Assembly (NCBI GenBank): GCA_024742485.1
Contig: JANSYK010000002.1
Location: forward strand, 1 to 64,000
DNA from: Alphaproteobacteria bacterium
Lineage (GTDB): Bacteria; Pseudomonadota; Alphaproteobacteria; Rhizobiales; Rhizobiaceae
DNA: 64,000 nt
Direction of reading: 5' to 3'
Shown: one piece after another, positions 1 to 10,104 of the stretch
Position numbering within the stretch: the first letter of the stretch is position 1
Layout of the letters: every line of letters begins with the position of its first letter
Notes under the pieces: generated by a model
What the model saw: only the letters and a program-made list of their open reading frames with translations
Databases searched by the model: none
What the model was told of the DNA's origin: nothing
Program-made: the position numbers and the translations under genes

Positions 1-1224
<1,224 letters not shown>

Positions 1225-1247
1225 CCAGCCTCCAGGAGACGGCCCGC

Positions 1248-1916
1248 ATGGACCAGCCGATTTTTGAAAGAGACCCGTCCGATCCCAAGCGCCAGACCAT
1301 CAATCCGGTTCTCAAGATGGCGCTGGAGCTTGGACCTCTGCTGGTCTTTTTCTTCGCCAATTCGCGCGCCGAGTGGCTGGCGGAGAAATTTCCGGTTCTG
1401 GCGAATTTCGGCGGGCCGATTTTCATTGCAACAGGGCTGTTCATGATCGCAACAGCCATCGCCCTCGCCCTGTCCTGGATCCTGACTCGCACCATTCCGA
1501 TTATGCCGCTCGTCTCCGGTGTCATCGTCTTCATCTTCGGGGCACTGACGCTCTGGCTGCAAAACGATACATTCATCAAAATGAAGCCGACCATCGTCAA
1601 TGGTCTGTTTTTCGCCACGCTTGCTGGTGGCCTTCTGTTCGGCAAATCACTGTTGGCCTACGTTTTCGACAGCGCGTTCCGGCTGGACGCCGAAGGCTGG
1701 CGCAAACTGACCGTGCGCTGGTGCGGCTATTTCCTTTTTCTGGCCATTGTCAATGAGATTGTCTGGCGCAATTTCTCGACCGATTTCTGGGTCACCTTCA
1801 AGGTCTGGGGCATCATGCCGATCACCATTGTCTTCGCCATGTTCCAGATGCAGGTCGTGATGAAACACACCATAGAAGACGAGAGCGAGAAAGCCGGAAC
1901 GGACAAGACGGCATAA
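1248..1916 (+). CDS. yciB: Septation protein A / YciB (IspZ) family inner-membrane protein
   Basis: A 222-residue polytopic membrane protein of the intracellular septation A / YciB family, implicated in cell-envelope and division functions. A short polar N-terminus is followed by the family sequence around [14 protein letters not shown] and then about five or six hydrophobic segments; the C-terminal tail is charged. Start at 1248 is supported by AGGAG 7-8 bases upstream. It lies 23 bp behind ftsY in the same direction. In rhizobia I know, ftsY, this gene and the ccm genes are neighbours, so the genes after it look inserted. Confidence 0.9.
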   Translation: MDQPIFERDPSDPKRQTINPVLKMALELGPLLVFFFANSRAEWLAEKFPVLANFGGPIFIATGLFMIATAIALALSWILTRTIPIMPLVSGVIVFIFGALTLWLQNDTFIKMKPTIVNGLFFATLAGGLLFGKSLLAYVFDSAFRLDAEGWRKLTVRWCGYFLFLAIVNEIVWRNFSTDFWVTFKVWGIMPITIVFAMFQMQVVMKHTIEDESEKAGTDKTA

Positions 1917-1953
1917 CCACGCACGACACGCCGATATGACCGGGAGCAAATCC

Positions 1954-3363
1954 ATGCCAGAAAAACTCCATGCGCTGCACGAAGCCTTTCAACAGGCCGT
2001 CGACTATCGCGCCCATATCCAGGACAGGGATTGCGCGCCGCAAAAAACCTATCATGAGATGCGCGAGATTTTTGCCGAACCCCTGCCGGAAACAGGCATG
2101 GATGATGCGGAAATCATCCGCAGCCTCGTTCGCGACGGCGATCAGGGGCTGATGCAGATGGCGCATCCCCGTTTCTTCGGCTGGGTGTTGGGTGCCTCAC
2201 ATCCAGCCGGTGTCGCGGCGGACTGGTTGGCCAGCGCCTGGGGGCAAAACACCGGAGCGCACACGCCGTCGCCGACAACGGCGGCCATCGAGGAGACAGC
2301 GGCCGGCTGGATACTGGAAATTCTGGACTTGCCCCGCCGATCCTCCGTCGGATTCGTCACCGGTGCGTCGGTCGGCAATCTTGTCGGTCTGGCGGCGGCG
2401 CGCGGCAAAACCCTGCGCGAACACGGCTGGGATCCCGATGCGGACGGTCTGATCGGCGCGCCGGAACTGCATGTCTTCATCGGCGACGATGCGCACACAT
2501 CGGTCTTTTCCGCTCTCCAGCATCTCGGTCTTGGCCCCAGGCGGGCCATTCGCATTGACGCCGATCGGCAGGGCCGCATGGACCCGCGGCATCTGCGGAG
2601 AGAGGTCGATGCGCGATCCGGACCGAAAATCATCATCGGCCAGGCCGGGCAGATCAACACCGGCGCTTTCGATCCGTTCGACGATCTGGTGGAGATTGCT
2701 CGTGACAGCGGCGCCTGGCTTCATGTCGACGCCGCCTTCGGCCTCTGGGCAAGGGCCAATCCTGACCTCAAGCCTATGACCACAGGGCTGGACGGCGCCG
2801 ATTCCTGGGCAACTGATGGCCACAAATGGCTACAAACCCCCTTCGACACAGGCTATGCGATCGTCAGGCATCCCGAGGACCATCTGCGTGCCATGACAAC
2901 CATGGCAAGCTATCTTCCGGTCACGGTCGAAACCGACCGGATGCCGTCGCAACTGGTGCCGGAACTGTCGCGCCGGGCAAGGGGCCTGCCGACCTGGGCC
3001 ATTTTGAAGGCGCTTGGCCGCCAGGGCGTGTCCGAGATGGTGGGACGGCACTGCGCCGTTGCGCGCCACATTGCCGAGAGGCTCTCGGCCGGTCCGGACC
3101 TGCGCATCATGAATGAGGTCGTCCTCAATCAGGTAACCGTCAGTTTCGGAAGTGCCGAGTCGGATGCCGAAACCCGGCAATCGCTGACGGAAGCCGTCAT
3201 CGACGCAGCTGTCGCAACCGGCCAGCTCTTTGTCGGCGGCGGTCGATGGCAGGGTGAATGGGTCATGCGCCTATCGGTCATCTCGCACAATGTTTCGATC
3301 GCCGATGCCGACATTACCGCCGATGCGATCCTGGCGGCGTGGGAAACCATTCGAGCGGCCTGA
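1954..3363 (+). CDS. Pyridoxal-phosphate group II decarboxylase (aromatic amino acid decarboxylase-like)
   Basis: A 469-residue fold-type-I PLP enzyme of the group II decarboxylase family (DOPA / tryptophan / glutamate decarboxylase-like). Visible marks are the substrate loop HPRFFGWVLG, the cofactor aspartate in HVDAAFG and the Schiff-base lysine in DGHKWLQTPFDTG. ATG 1954 has GGGAG seven bases upstream; the in-frame ATG at 1936 has no such site. The substrate cannot be decided from sequence: an aromatic amino acid is likely, but bacterial relatives also act on other L-amino acids. It is the first gene of a block not expected between yciB and ccmG. Confidence 0.88.
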   Translation: MPEKLHALHEAFQQAVDYRAHIQDRDCAPQKTYHEMREIFAEPLPETGMDDAEIIRSLVRDGDQGLMQMAHPRFFGWVLGASHPAGVAADWLASAWGQNTGAHTPSPTTAAIEETAAGWILEILDLPRRSSVGFVTGASVGNLVGLAAARGKTLREHGWDPDADGLIGAPELHVFIGDDAHTSVFSALQHLGLGPRRAIRIDADRQGRMDPRHLRREVDARSGPKIIIGQAGQINTGAFDPFDDLVEIARDSGAWLHVDAAFGLWARANPDLKPMTTGLDGADSWATDGHKWLQTPFDTGYAIVRHPEDHLRAMTTMASYLPVTVETDRMPSQLVPELSRRARGLPTWAILKALGRQGVSEMVGRHCAVARHIAERLSAGPDLRIMNEVVLNQVTVSFGSAESDAETRQSLTEAVIDAAVATGQLFVGGGRWQGEWVMRLSVISHNVSIADADITADAILAAWETIRAA

Positions 3364-3502
3364 CACAGGCGGGCTCGACTGCCCTCCATCTCCACTAAGT
3401 GGCGTTGCGCGGTCGCTCAGTCGATGACGTTGAGGATCAACATCATGTCCTTCTTCTCATGGCATGGGACCGGCAGCCAACCAGCCAGTTGATCTGCGGG
3501 CT

Positions 3503-4357
3503 TCAGCCAACGATTTCATCAGCATGAAGGATGGAGATCGGACCACCGGAATCAGTTCGGCGGGCGCCCTGCTTGACGATCCGTGACTGCAGGATCGTCA
3601 GAGACAGGCCATCCTCGAAGCGAATCGGAAAAGCGGCCACTTTCAGCGCCGAGCGTTCGTCAATTTCGAATGTACATCGGGATATGGGAACCTCCCCCCG
3701 CCAGAAACCGGCCCGCAAGCGCTCCTGGGTCCAATCGGCGTGAATGACCCGTGAATCATCCGATCGCATGGTATCATGTGGCGCAAGGCTGGGGTTTGAC
3801 CTGAGGTCGAATCCCATGGCGAGATAACGCCGCCGGACCGATTCCGAATAGGCAATCCAGACATATCCATAGGCCAGCGAAACGCTTTGTGGACTGCGCG
3901 CTATCCTCGATTTCAAACCGGGTAGATTGGCATTGACGCTCAGCGGCTTGAGGAGCAGATCACGCAGTCGGATCTGTTCCTTCAGGCTGGGTGGAACCAA
4001 ACCATTTTCCCATCGATAAATGGTGGTCACATCCACATCCAGTAGTTCGGCGAGCAGCATCTGGCTGATTCCGCGTGCCTGCCGGTAGAGCTTGATGAGG
4101 GACGGCCAATGGCCGTCCATGTTCACATTTCCAAACGGTTCAATGGGTTTTTCGACGGTCCCGGAGCGCTCCAGATGCTGAAAAATCCCGCGACACCGGA
4201 CCTGGTCGATCGGCGTTCGTCCGCGTTCCCAACGGCTTATGGTGGCCTGATTGACACCCAGAACTTCCGCAAAGCGGATCTGGTCTACGCCCAGCGATCG
4301 TCGGTAGGCGCGAATGTCATGACCGGAAATTGTCCGGTCCAACGAACCGAATGTCAT
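3503..4357 (-). CDS. XRE-family regulator with two tandem helix-turn-helix domains
   Basis: Two Cro/C1-type HTH domains stand in series: residues about 13-51 (VDQIRFAEVLGVNQATISRWERG) and 85-118 (ISQMLLAELLDVDVTTIYRWENG). A C-terminal part of about 150 residues has no motif I recognise and may sense a ligand or mediate dimerisation. No convincing ribosome site marks the start; ATG 4357 is used, with in-frame alternatives at 4396 (ATG) and 4447 (GTG). It lies next to a LuxR-type regulator on the same strand, suggesting a local regulatory pair for the large surface protein beyond. Confidence 0.78.
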   Translation of the reverse strand: MTFGSLDRTISGHDIRAYRRSLGVDQIRFAEVLGVNQATISRWERGRTPIDQVRCRGIFQHLERSGTVEKPIEPFGNVNMDGHWPSLIKLYRQARGISQMLLAELLDVDVTTIYRWENGLVPPSLKEQIRLRDLLLKPLSVNANLPGLKSRIARSPQSVSLAYGYVWIAYSESVRRRYLAMGFDLRSNPSLAPHDTMRSDDSRVIHADWTQERLRAGFWRGEVPISRCTFEIDERSALKVAAFPIRFEDGLSLTILQSRIVKQGARRTDSGGPISILHADEIVG

Positions 4358-4640
4358 TTCAGAATGTGTGTCTGCCTGAATCCTGCCCACGCCCATCAGG
4401 CATAGATATGGTTGCCGCAAACACGTTTCCACCGCACAAATATGCACGGATGAAGGGTGCTGAGCGGCAACCCGAACTGTCGAGCGGCGGCATTGACCAG
4501 ATGGATCAGCCTGCAGGCTCTGGTCTTGTCGGGTTTCCCGACCGAGAAAGAGGCAATGGCGGCATGGTCCTCAGGCCCGTCACATCAGACCGTCTGCCTG
4601 CCGGAAACGCGGTCGGAAGACCATCGGTCGGCCAAACCAC

Positions 4641-5282
4641 TCAGTTCGACTTCCTGAATGATGGTTTGCCTGTTGTCGGACAATTGTCTGCACCGTTCGA
4701 GATCCCCATGGCAATGAGTTCGTCAAGAAACAGGCTGAGCAATTGAGGTCGACCGCTGACACCGGCCTTGCGGTAGATTGAAGCGCATTGTGCCTTGATG
4801 GTGCCCATTTTCGTCTTTCGAAGCTGAGCGATTTCAGCGATCATCAGACCCTTGATCGACAGGAGCGCAACATCGCGTTCGGACGGGGTGAGCTCCCATT
4901 CATCGAAATATTGCTGCATGAGATCGAAATAGTCACCCGTGGCGGCACGCAACAGCTCTTCCTTGCGCTCGCTGAAGCCTTTCAAGCGATGGATGACCCG
5001 GATTGTCGACATCAGACACATCGCAAGAAACGCGATCACAGTGAGTTGAAAAGTATGGGATTGAAAAGCGTGATGAGCTTCCGATTGTTGCCCCAGACGG
5101 GCATCAACCAATTCATGATAGAACTCGACACCGATCCATACCGTCAGCAGGCTTGTGCAAATCGCCTGGATCGCCAACAGACTCCATAGCCCGTGATACA
5201 CCCGCGCAACATCATGTGGCATTACCATGCCATGCCATCCCATCCCTATCGCGCGCCCCCGCCCTTTGACCGAAAACCCCAT
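4641..5282 (-). CDS. Membrane-anchored LuxR-type HTH transcriptional regulator
   Basis: About 213 residues with two hydrophobic segments (roughly residues 31-54 and 77-96) followed by a LuxR/GerE HTH domain at 127-185 (LTPSERDVALLSIKG, IAEIAQLRKTKMGTIKAQ, IYRKAGVSGRPQLLSLFLDEL). The layout predicts a one-component regulator held in the inner membrane with its DNA-binding domain in the cytoplasm. There is no receiver or autoinducer domain. The start is uncertain (ATG 5282, 5243 or 5222); a longer open frame to 5501 exists, but it crosses a hairpin and a dispersed repeat and is unlikely to be coding. Confidence 0.78.
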   Translation of the reverse strand: MGFSVKGRGRAIGMGWHGMVMPHDVARVYHGLWSLLAIQAICTSLLTVWIGVEFYHELVDARLGQQSEAHHAFQSHTFQLTVIAFLAMCLMSTIRVIHRLKGFSERKEELLRAATGDYFDLMQQYFDEWELTPSERDVALLSIKGLMIAEIAQLRKTKMGTIKAQCASIYRKAGVSGRPQLLSLFLDELIAMGISNGADNCPTTGKPSFRKSN

Positions 5283-5403
5283 CGTTTTGGCCTGTGGCGT
5301 CGATATCCGACCCTGCCTGAGAAACGTCCCAGGCGACACGGTCACTTTCAGTTCTCCGGAATACCCGAGAAAACGCGCCCCCCAAGGGTCAGCAGCGAAG
5401 TCC

Positions 5404-5440
5404 GGTGGACCGGGGTCGTTCGCCGCGACCCCGGTCCACC
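5404..5440. repeat. Perfect 15-bp inverted repeat (hairpin) downstream of the beta-helix gene
   Basis: GGTGGACCGGGGTCG at 5404-5418 and its exact reverse complement at 5426-5440 enclose a 7-base loop. It lies between the 3' end of the surface-protein gene and the LuxR-type gene, both on the minus strand. No T-run follows on either strand, so it is not a canonical intrinsic terminator; transcript stabilisation, pausing or protein binding are possible. Confidence 0.85.
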
Positions 5441-5470
5441 ATATGCCTCGCCATGCGCACAACACGCTTT

Positions 5471-5530
5471 GGAGCAATTCAGGCTTCGCCGAAATCGGCA
5501 AAACCTGAATGCGTGCGTGAAATCTACTGT
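5471..5530. repeat. Dispersed intergenic palindromic repeat, copy 1 (left half)
   Basis: Begins GGAGCAATTCAGG and contains GAAATCGGCAAAACCTGAATGC. CAGG pairs with CCTG to form the left hairpin seen in the other copies. The right-hand hairpin is not recognisable here. It abuts the 3' end of the beta-helix gene. Related copies are near 37421, 44615, 59141 and 62873. Confidence 0.75.
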
Positions 5531-5537
5531 CGCCATG

Positions 5538-8183
5538 TCAGTTACAGCCATCGACGAATGTTTGCAGTCCACCAAGATCGGTGACGTTGAGCGTTCCGGT
5601 GAAGCTGTTCGGCTGGCTTTGTGAACACAGTCTGGCGCGGCCCAGACCATCCGTCAGCACATTGCCTGAACTGCCGGCCAGAAGCGTGGTGCCTGGGCTT
5701 CCGAAACCGAAGCTGAACTGGCTGAACAACATGCCGGTACCAATATTGCCGCTGAGCAGGAGCCCATTGGTAACCTCGTCGATGGTCACGCCATTCAGAA
5801 CATAGCTCATCTGATTGCCGGTGACGAAGATGTTGCTGTTCGGCCCGCGGGTCGAACTAAAGCTATCGCCGATCCAGATGCCGTATGGAGCGCCCTTGAT
5901 CACATTGTTTGCAATGGTGAAACCGTCGTTGCGGTTATCGATCCGGACAGCGTCCAACACTGTTACGCCAACGGTGTTTCCAACGATCCGGACATTCGTA
6001 TTGCCATTGTCGAATTGAATACCTTCTTCACCGGCAAACAGGATATCGTTGTTGGATACGGTCACATTCGTGTTGTCATCGTCGAACCAGATGCCATCTT
6101 CTGCGACAAACATGATGTTGTTGTTGGATACGGTCACACTCGTGTTGTTGTCGTGAAACTGGATGGCATCGTCGCCAACATGCTGGATGTCGTTGTTGGA
6201 AACGATCACATTCGTGTTGAAATCCTCAAACTCGATAGCATCCCTTGTAATAGACCGGAAAACATTGTTGTCGACAGTAACGCCTGAGTTGTATTGGCTG
6301 ATAAAGACCGCGTCGTCACCGATGTGCTGGAAACTGTTATTGCTTACGAGAATGTTCTTGCCGAAATGTCCGATATGGATGCCGTCTTGCGGGCCATCAT
6401 GCGGTCCACCGATCCGCTCGAACCGGTTGCCCGCAACCACCAGGTTTTGAACGCTGTTCCCTGTCTGGCCGGAACCATCACCGAAAAACCGGATGGCAGA
6501 ATATGTCAGGTCAAGGAAGCGGTTGTTTGTGACCGCGAAATTGCTCGACCATGAAGCACTGTAGATGCCCGCATCGGTGCCTTGAAACGTATTGTCATTG
6601 ATGACAACGCGGTCATTGTGTGCCTCGAACCAGAGTGTCACATTTCCGCCGTCAAACACGTTTCCGGAGATGTCGATATCACTGTTGTTGCTGAGGAAAT
6701 TGATGCCATAACGACGGCTGGCGAATTGGTTGTCGAGGATCGATATGCGCTGATTGTTGTTCCCAAAATCTATGCTGGACAAGGAAGAGCCACCCACATC
6801 GTTTTGTTCGAACACGAACCTGCGCACATCGTTCATGGGCTCAAATTGCGGGTTTACGACGATGTGATCAGCACCAGAACCATCAATTCGCAGTCCGGCG
6901 ACATGAATGCCGCTGCTTCCGTCCGGCACCTTCAAAACGCTGCGTACACCGCCGGCAGCTGCCAATGTCGGGCGGCTGCCGGGTGCGGTAAATCCGGAAA
7001 CCGTTCCACTGTTCGCACCACGCAACATGATGGTGCTGCCGCCGCCCTGGATCGTCTGACTGCTTCGCAACAACAGGCCCTGGCTCGACGTCACATCGAT
7101 TGGACTGCCGCCATCCTCCACCAGAATATGGGTGTTGGCGCCCTGTCCGATGGCGCTTTGCAAAGAGGCAAGATCATTGGCATAGGCGACCTGGTTCAGC
7201 GCCACATCCGTTGCGTCATCGATAACGTTCTCACGGCCGGACTGTCCGGTGACGATATCGGTGTCCCGCTCCAGCCCGTCGAGCATGCGTTGCTCCTGCG
7301 GGTTGAGCGATGCGAGCCGGAAAGACTCGTCCGGGTCTTCCGTGGCATCTGCGACATTCCCGAAGGGAATCCGCAGTTTCAATCCCACTTGATGACGCGC
7401 GTCACGCACGTCGTCATAGGTGAACTGGTAGCCGGCCGTAAGCTGGGATCCGGGCAGAGCCTCGAAAATGTCGGGCATCCGCAGCTCAAGCCGTGCCTTG
7501 CCGCCGGCAACTTCCCGGCTCGCATCATCGCTGTCGAAATAGTAGCCTCCGCCATAGGCTCTGAGTTCGACAGCAGACAGGGACTCACTTAGTTTTTCAA
7601 GCGGCAGGCGCATGCCGGCCTCGGCATCCACGCCATACAGGGCGACCTCCCGACCACCGATCATGAAGATGCTGTTGCCCTGAAGGAGCACCTGCGTCAC
7701 CCCCGGACCGCCGGCTTGCGGGCCTGTTATCGGCAGATAGGCATTGGCGCGGAAATCGTAATTGTGCGAGAGGGCTTCGATGCCGCCGGCAATCTGCCAG
7801 AATGTATTGTCAATGCTTGTTGAACGCACATCGGCACCGACCCAGCCGCCGAGGTTGAAGCCGCTGCCGGTCATGCGGCGGTAGCCGACCGCAAAATTGC
7901 CTTCCTGATTGTCCTGTTCAAAGAACTTGCCTTTCAGGTCGAGGAAGAAAAGGCTGTCCGGCGTCTGCGCGATGGGCGCGAAGATCGTTGCTTCGCCCGC
8001 GCTGGTTCTGCCCGATCCGTAGTAGCCGCCCATTTCAAACCAGCCATACCATTTGTCGATGACCGGATTGTTGCCGGGCGCAGTCGGATTGCTGCCAACC
8101 ACATCGGCCGCAAGGGCACCGGTGCCCGGGCCTGCCAGTGCCAGCGCGGCCAGCACAAAGCCGCCCAGCATAACGCGACCCAT
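5538..8183 (-). CDS. Inverse-autotransporter-like outer-membrane protein with right-handed beta-helix passenger
   Basis: About 881 residues. A signal peptide (MGRVMLGGFVLAALALAGPG, ending near AA) leads into an N-terminal beta-barrel-like region (about residues 35-275, Gly/aromatic alternation, ending KLRIPFG). A linker of intimin type follows (NPQEQRMLDGLERDTDIVTG). From about 340 to 840 there is a right-handed parallel beta-helix with Asn-rich coils of 24 residues such as NTNVTVSNNDI, at least four of them near-identical. The order barrel then passenger fits type Ve (inverse) autotransporters, so the helix would be displayed on the cell surface as an adhesin or carbohydrate-active module. 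An upstream in-frame ATG at 8306 follows GGGGAT, but the extra 41 codons are poor in G/C at third positions. Confidence 0.8.
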   Translation of the reverse strand: MGRVMLGGFVLAALALAGPGTGALAADVVGSNPTAPGNNPVIDKWYGWFEMGGYYGSGRTSAGEATIFAPIAQTPDSLFFLDLKGKFFEQDNQEGNFAVGYRRMTGSGFNLGGWVGADVRSTSIDNTFWQIAGGIEALSHNYDFRANAYLPITGPQAGGPGVTQVLLQGNSIFMIGGREVALYGVDAEAGMRLPLEKLSESLSAVELRAYGGGYYFDSDDASREVAGGKARLELRMPDIFEALPGSQLTAGYQFTYDDVRDARHQVGLKLRIPFGNVADATEDPDESFRLASLNPQEQRMLDGLERDTDIVTGQSGRENVIDDATDVALNQVAYANDLASLQSAIGQGANTHILVEDGGSPIDVTSSQGLLLRSSQTIQGGGSTIMLRGANSGTVSGFTAPGSRPTLAAAGGVRSVLKVPDGSSGIHVAGLRIDGSGADHIVVNPQFEPMNDVRRFVFEQNDVGGSSLSSIDFGNNNQRISILDNQFASRRYGINFLSNNSDIDISGNVFDGGNVTLWFEAHNDRVVINDNTFQGTDAGIYSASWSSNFAVTNNRFLDLTYSAIRFFGDGSGQTGNSVQNLVVAGNRFERIGGPHDGPQDGIHIGHFGKNILVSNNSFQHIGDDAVFISQYNSGVTVDNNVFRSITRDAIEFEDFNTNVIVSNNDIQHVGDDAIQFHDNNTSVTVSNNNIMFVAEDGIWFDDDNTNVTVSNNDILFAGEEGIQFDNGNTNVRIVGNTVGVTVLDAVRIDNRNDGFTIANNVIKGAPYGIWIGDSFSSTRGPNSNIFVTGNQMSYVLNGVTIDEVTNGLLLSGNIGTGMLFSQFSFGFGSPGTTLLAGSSGNVLTDGLGRARLCSQSQPNSFTGTLNVTDLGGLQTFVDGCN

Positions 8184-8712
8184 AACAGGGCGGCGGTCAT
8201 CTCGGCCTGCACAGTTGGACAATCCTGATTTTGAAAGTGAAAGCGAATGACACTCTCGGCGCGCGAAATCTCGCGCCGCCGCCCGACGAACCTCTAGCAC
8301 CGGCATAATATCCCCAAAGTTGCAACGTCGCCCGCTGTCATGCCCCCTCTGCGATCTGTCTGGACCGGATCCGGATCTGACGGACTGCTTAGGGCATGCG
8401 CTTGGCCGCATTCCCATTGCGCCTTGGATTAAAAAGGGGTGGCTATCACTAAGGTTTAGGCTGTAGTGAGCTGATTTCGGTGCGTTCGGCACCCTGCCGC
8501 CCCTGCTCATTTTCAGGCTCGAACTGGATTGGTTCCGCCGAGACATATTCGCGTCAGGGTCGAAGTCTGCCGCAGGTGAATTCGCGCAATGCCCCGGTTA
8601 CCTTCGCAGCGCGCATGCACAAGCCTGTCTGCCGCAAGCGCAATCAGCTATGATCGCTCGAAGATATTCCAAGCGGCGATTCCACGTCGACAACAGAAGG
8701 AAGGCTCAATCC
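8184..8712. other. Intergenic region between divergent surface-protein and RidA genes
   Basis: No convincing gene. Open frames here are short and unlike the neighbours in codon use. It must hold the promoters of both divergent genes. The stretch around 8430-8470 (GGATTAAAAAGGGG, then CACTAAGGTTTAGG) is the most AT-rich part, but I cannot assign -35/-10 elements with confidence. Confidence 0.5.
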
Positions 8713-9117
8713 ATGGCGACAAAACGAATCAATCCATCTGAAATGTATGATTCCCTGACCTACGGATTTTCACATGCATCGATCAGCGAGCCCGGACAGG
8801 TGCTGCATCTGGCCGGTCAGGTCGCCTGGGACAAGGACCACAATCTGGTGGGCGGCGACGATCTTGCGCTGCAGACCCGGCAGGTCCTGGCCAATCTGAA
8901 GGCGGTGCTCGCAAGTCAGGGGCTCGGCCCGGCGGACCTGGTCCGCATCCGCACCTATGTCGTCAATCATACGCCCGACAAGCTGGAGCCGGTGGCCGGA
9001 GAATTGATCGCCTTTTACGGCGATGCAACGCCCGCACCCAACACATGGATCGGCGTGCAGGCACTGGCCCTGCCGGACTTCCTGATCGAGATCGAGGCAA
9101 CGGCGGCGTTTTCCTGA
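8713..9117 (+). CDS. RidA (YjgF/YER057c/UK114) family protein
   Basis: A 134-residue member of the RidA superfamily, whose best-known members deaminate reactive enamine/imine intermediates from PLP enzymes. Visible features are the core VLHLAGQVAWDKD, QVLANLKAVLASQGLGPADLVRIRTYV and the C-terminal PAPNTWIGVQALALPDFLIEIEATA. The catalytic arginine of canonical RidA, normally in a C-terminal RxxV context, is not evident, so it may be a non-deaminase subfamily. ATG 8713 follows AAGGAAGG; the in-frame ATG at 8650 has none. It converges with the LysR gene, 6 bp apart. Confidence 0.88.
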   Translation: MATKRINPSEMYDSLTYGFSHASISEPGQVLHLAGQVAWDKDHNLVGGDDLALQTRQVLANLKAVLASQGLGPADLVRIRTYVVNHTPDKLEPVAGELIAFYGDATPAPNTWIGVQALALPDFLIEIEATAAFS

Positions 9118-9123
9118 GACCCG

Positions 9124-10020
9124 TCATATGGTTCTGTCGGCCAGAAACGTCGCAAGAAGGTCGTAAACCAGCCGGATCCGCCGGCTGGTGTGCAGCTCCC
9201 GGTGTGTCACCAGCCAGACGGGAAATCCGAAAGGCTCATTGTCCGGCAGGACCTTTTCCATACCCGGCGTATTGCCCGCCACGCCATCGGCCATGAACGT
9301 GATCCCCAGGCCACAGCGCGCCATTTCCCAGGAAACGATACCGTTTTGCGAACTCGCGCGAATATTCTTCAGGCTGATTTTGGCCCCGAATGAAACCAGG
9401 GCCTCGATCAGTCGTTCGTGATCGGCAAAGCCGACAAAATCATGATCCGACAAATCCTGCAATGATTGTGGCCTGCCGCGCCGATCGAGATATTCGGTCG
9501 AAGCGTAGAGACCTGCCGTCGCTTCGTTGACCAGCCGGGCGATGAGGTCCGGTTGCTCGGGTCGAACATGGCGTATTGCGATGTCGGCCTCGCGCATTTG
9601 CAGATCGCGAATGTCATTGGCGGCAACGATATCGATATCCACCAGAGGCGCAATGGCGCGCAACTGTTGCAGGGCGGCCGGCAGGATATGAGCAGACATG
9701 ATGTCGGACGCGGTAATACGCACCTGTCCTTCAATGGCCTGGGATTGCCCGGACGCCGTCAGCGATATTCTGTTTGCCGCGTCACGCATGGCCCGCACGT
9801 GATCGAGTAGCTCGATCCCCGACGGGGTGGGTCTCAGCGAACGGCCAACCCGTTCGAACAGAACCACATCCAGCCGCTCTTCCAGAGCCGAGACCTGACG
9901 GCCAAGGGTCGGCTGGGTAACGCCGAGCGCCCGTGCCGCTGCCGAAAGCGATCCCTCTTCCACGGTCGCAAGAAAGGCGCGCGCCTGGTTCCAGTCAAAG
10001 GCAACCGATTTCCAATTCAT
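9124..10020 (-). CDS. LysR-family transcriptional regulator
   Basis: A 298-residue LysR regulator. The N-terminal winged HTH reads FDWNQARAFLATVEEGSLSA with ALGVTQPTLGRQVSALEERL, followed by a periplasmic-binding-protein-like effector domain. It diverges from the methyltransferase gene with about 84 bp between starts. In that gap TTGTATAACAA (10027-10037) has the T-N11-A dyad form of a LysR box, which suggests autoregulation and control of the methyltransferase. The effector is unknown. Confidence 0.92.
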   Translation of the reverse strand: MNWKSVAFDWNQARAFLATVEEGSLSAAARALGVTQPTLGRQVSALEERLDVVLFERVGRSLRPTPSGIELLDHVRAMRDAANRISLTASGQSQAIEGQVRITASDIMSAHILPAALQQLRAIAPLVDIDIVAANDIRDLQMREADIAIRHVRPEQPDLIARLVNEATAGLYASTEYLDRRGRPQSLQDLSDHDFVGFADHERLIEALVSFGAKISLKNIRASSQNGIVSWEMARCGLGITFMADGVAGNTPGMEKVLPDNEPFGFPVWLVTHRELHTSRRIRLVYDLLATFLADRTI

Positions 10021-10104
10021 GCATTTTTGTATAACAATTAAAGAGGATTCGGCAATTTCTATTTCAGTATCGCATGGGTATATCGGCGAAAAAGGAGAAT
10101 GAAA

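Noticed and set aside
4500-4620. A further copy of the dispersed repeat near CTGGTCTTGTCGGG
   Set aside because: Only about 12 bases resemble copy 5; the linker and second hairpin are missing, so similarity is likely chance.
5283-5501. N-terminal extension of the LuxR-type protein up to 5501
   Set aside because: It would translate through a perfect 15-bp hairpin and a dispersed intergenic repeat, giving residues unlike the family.
6582-7592. A 336-codon plus-strand frame inside the surface-protein gene
   Set aside because: It lies wholly antisense to the barrel and beta-helix coding sequence, with no family features; the minus strand shows signal peptide, barrel and regular coils.
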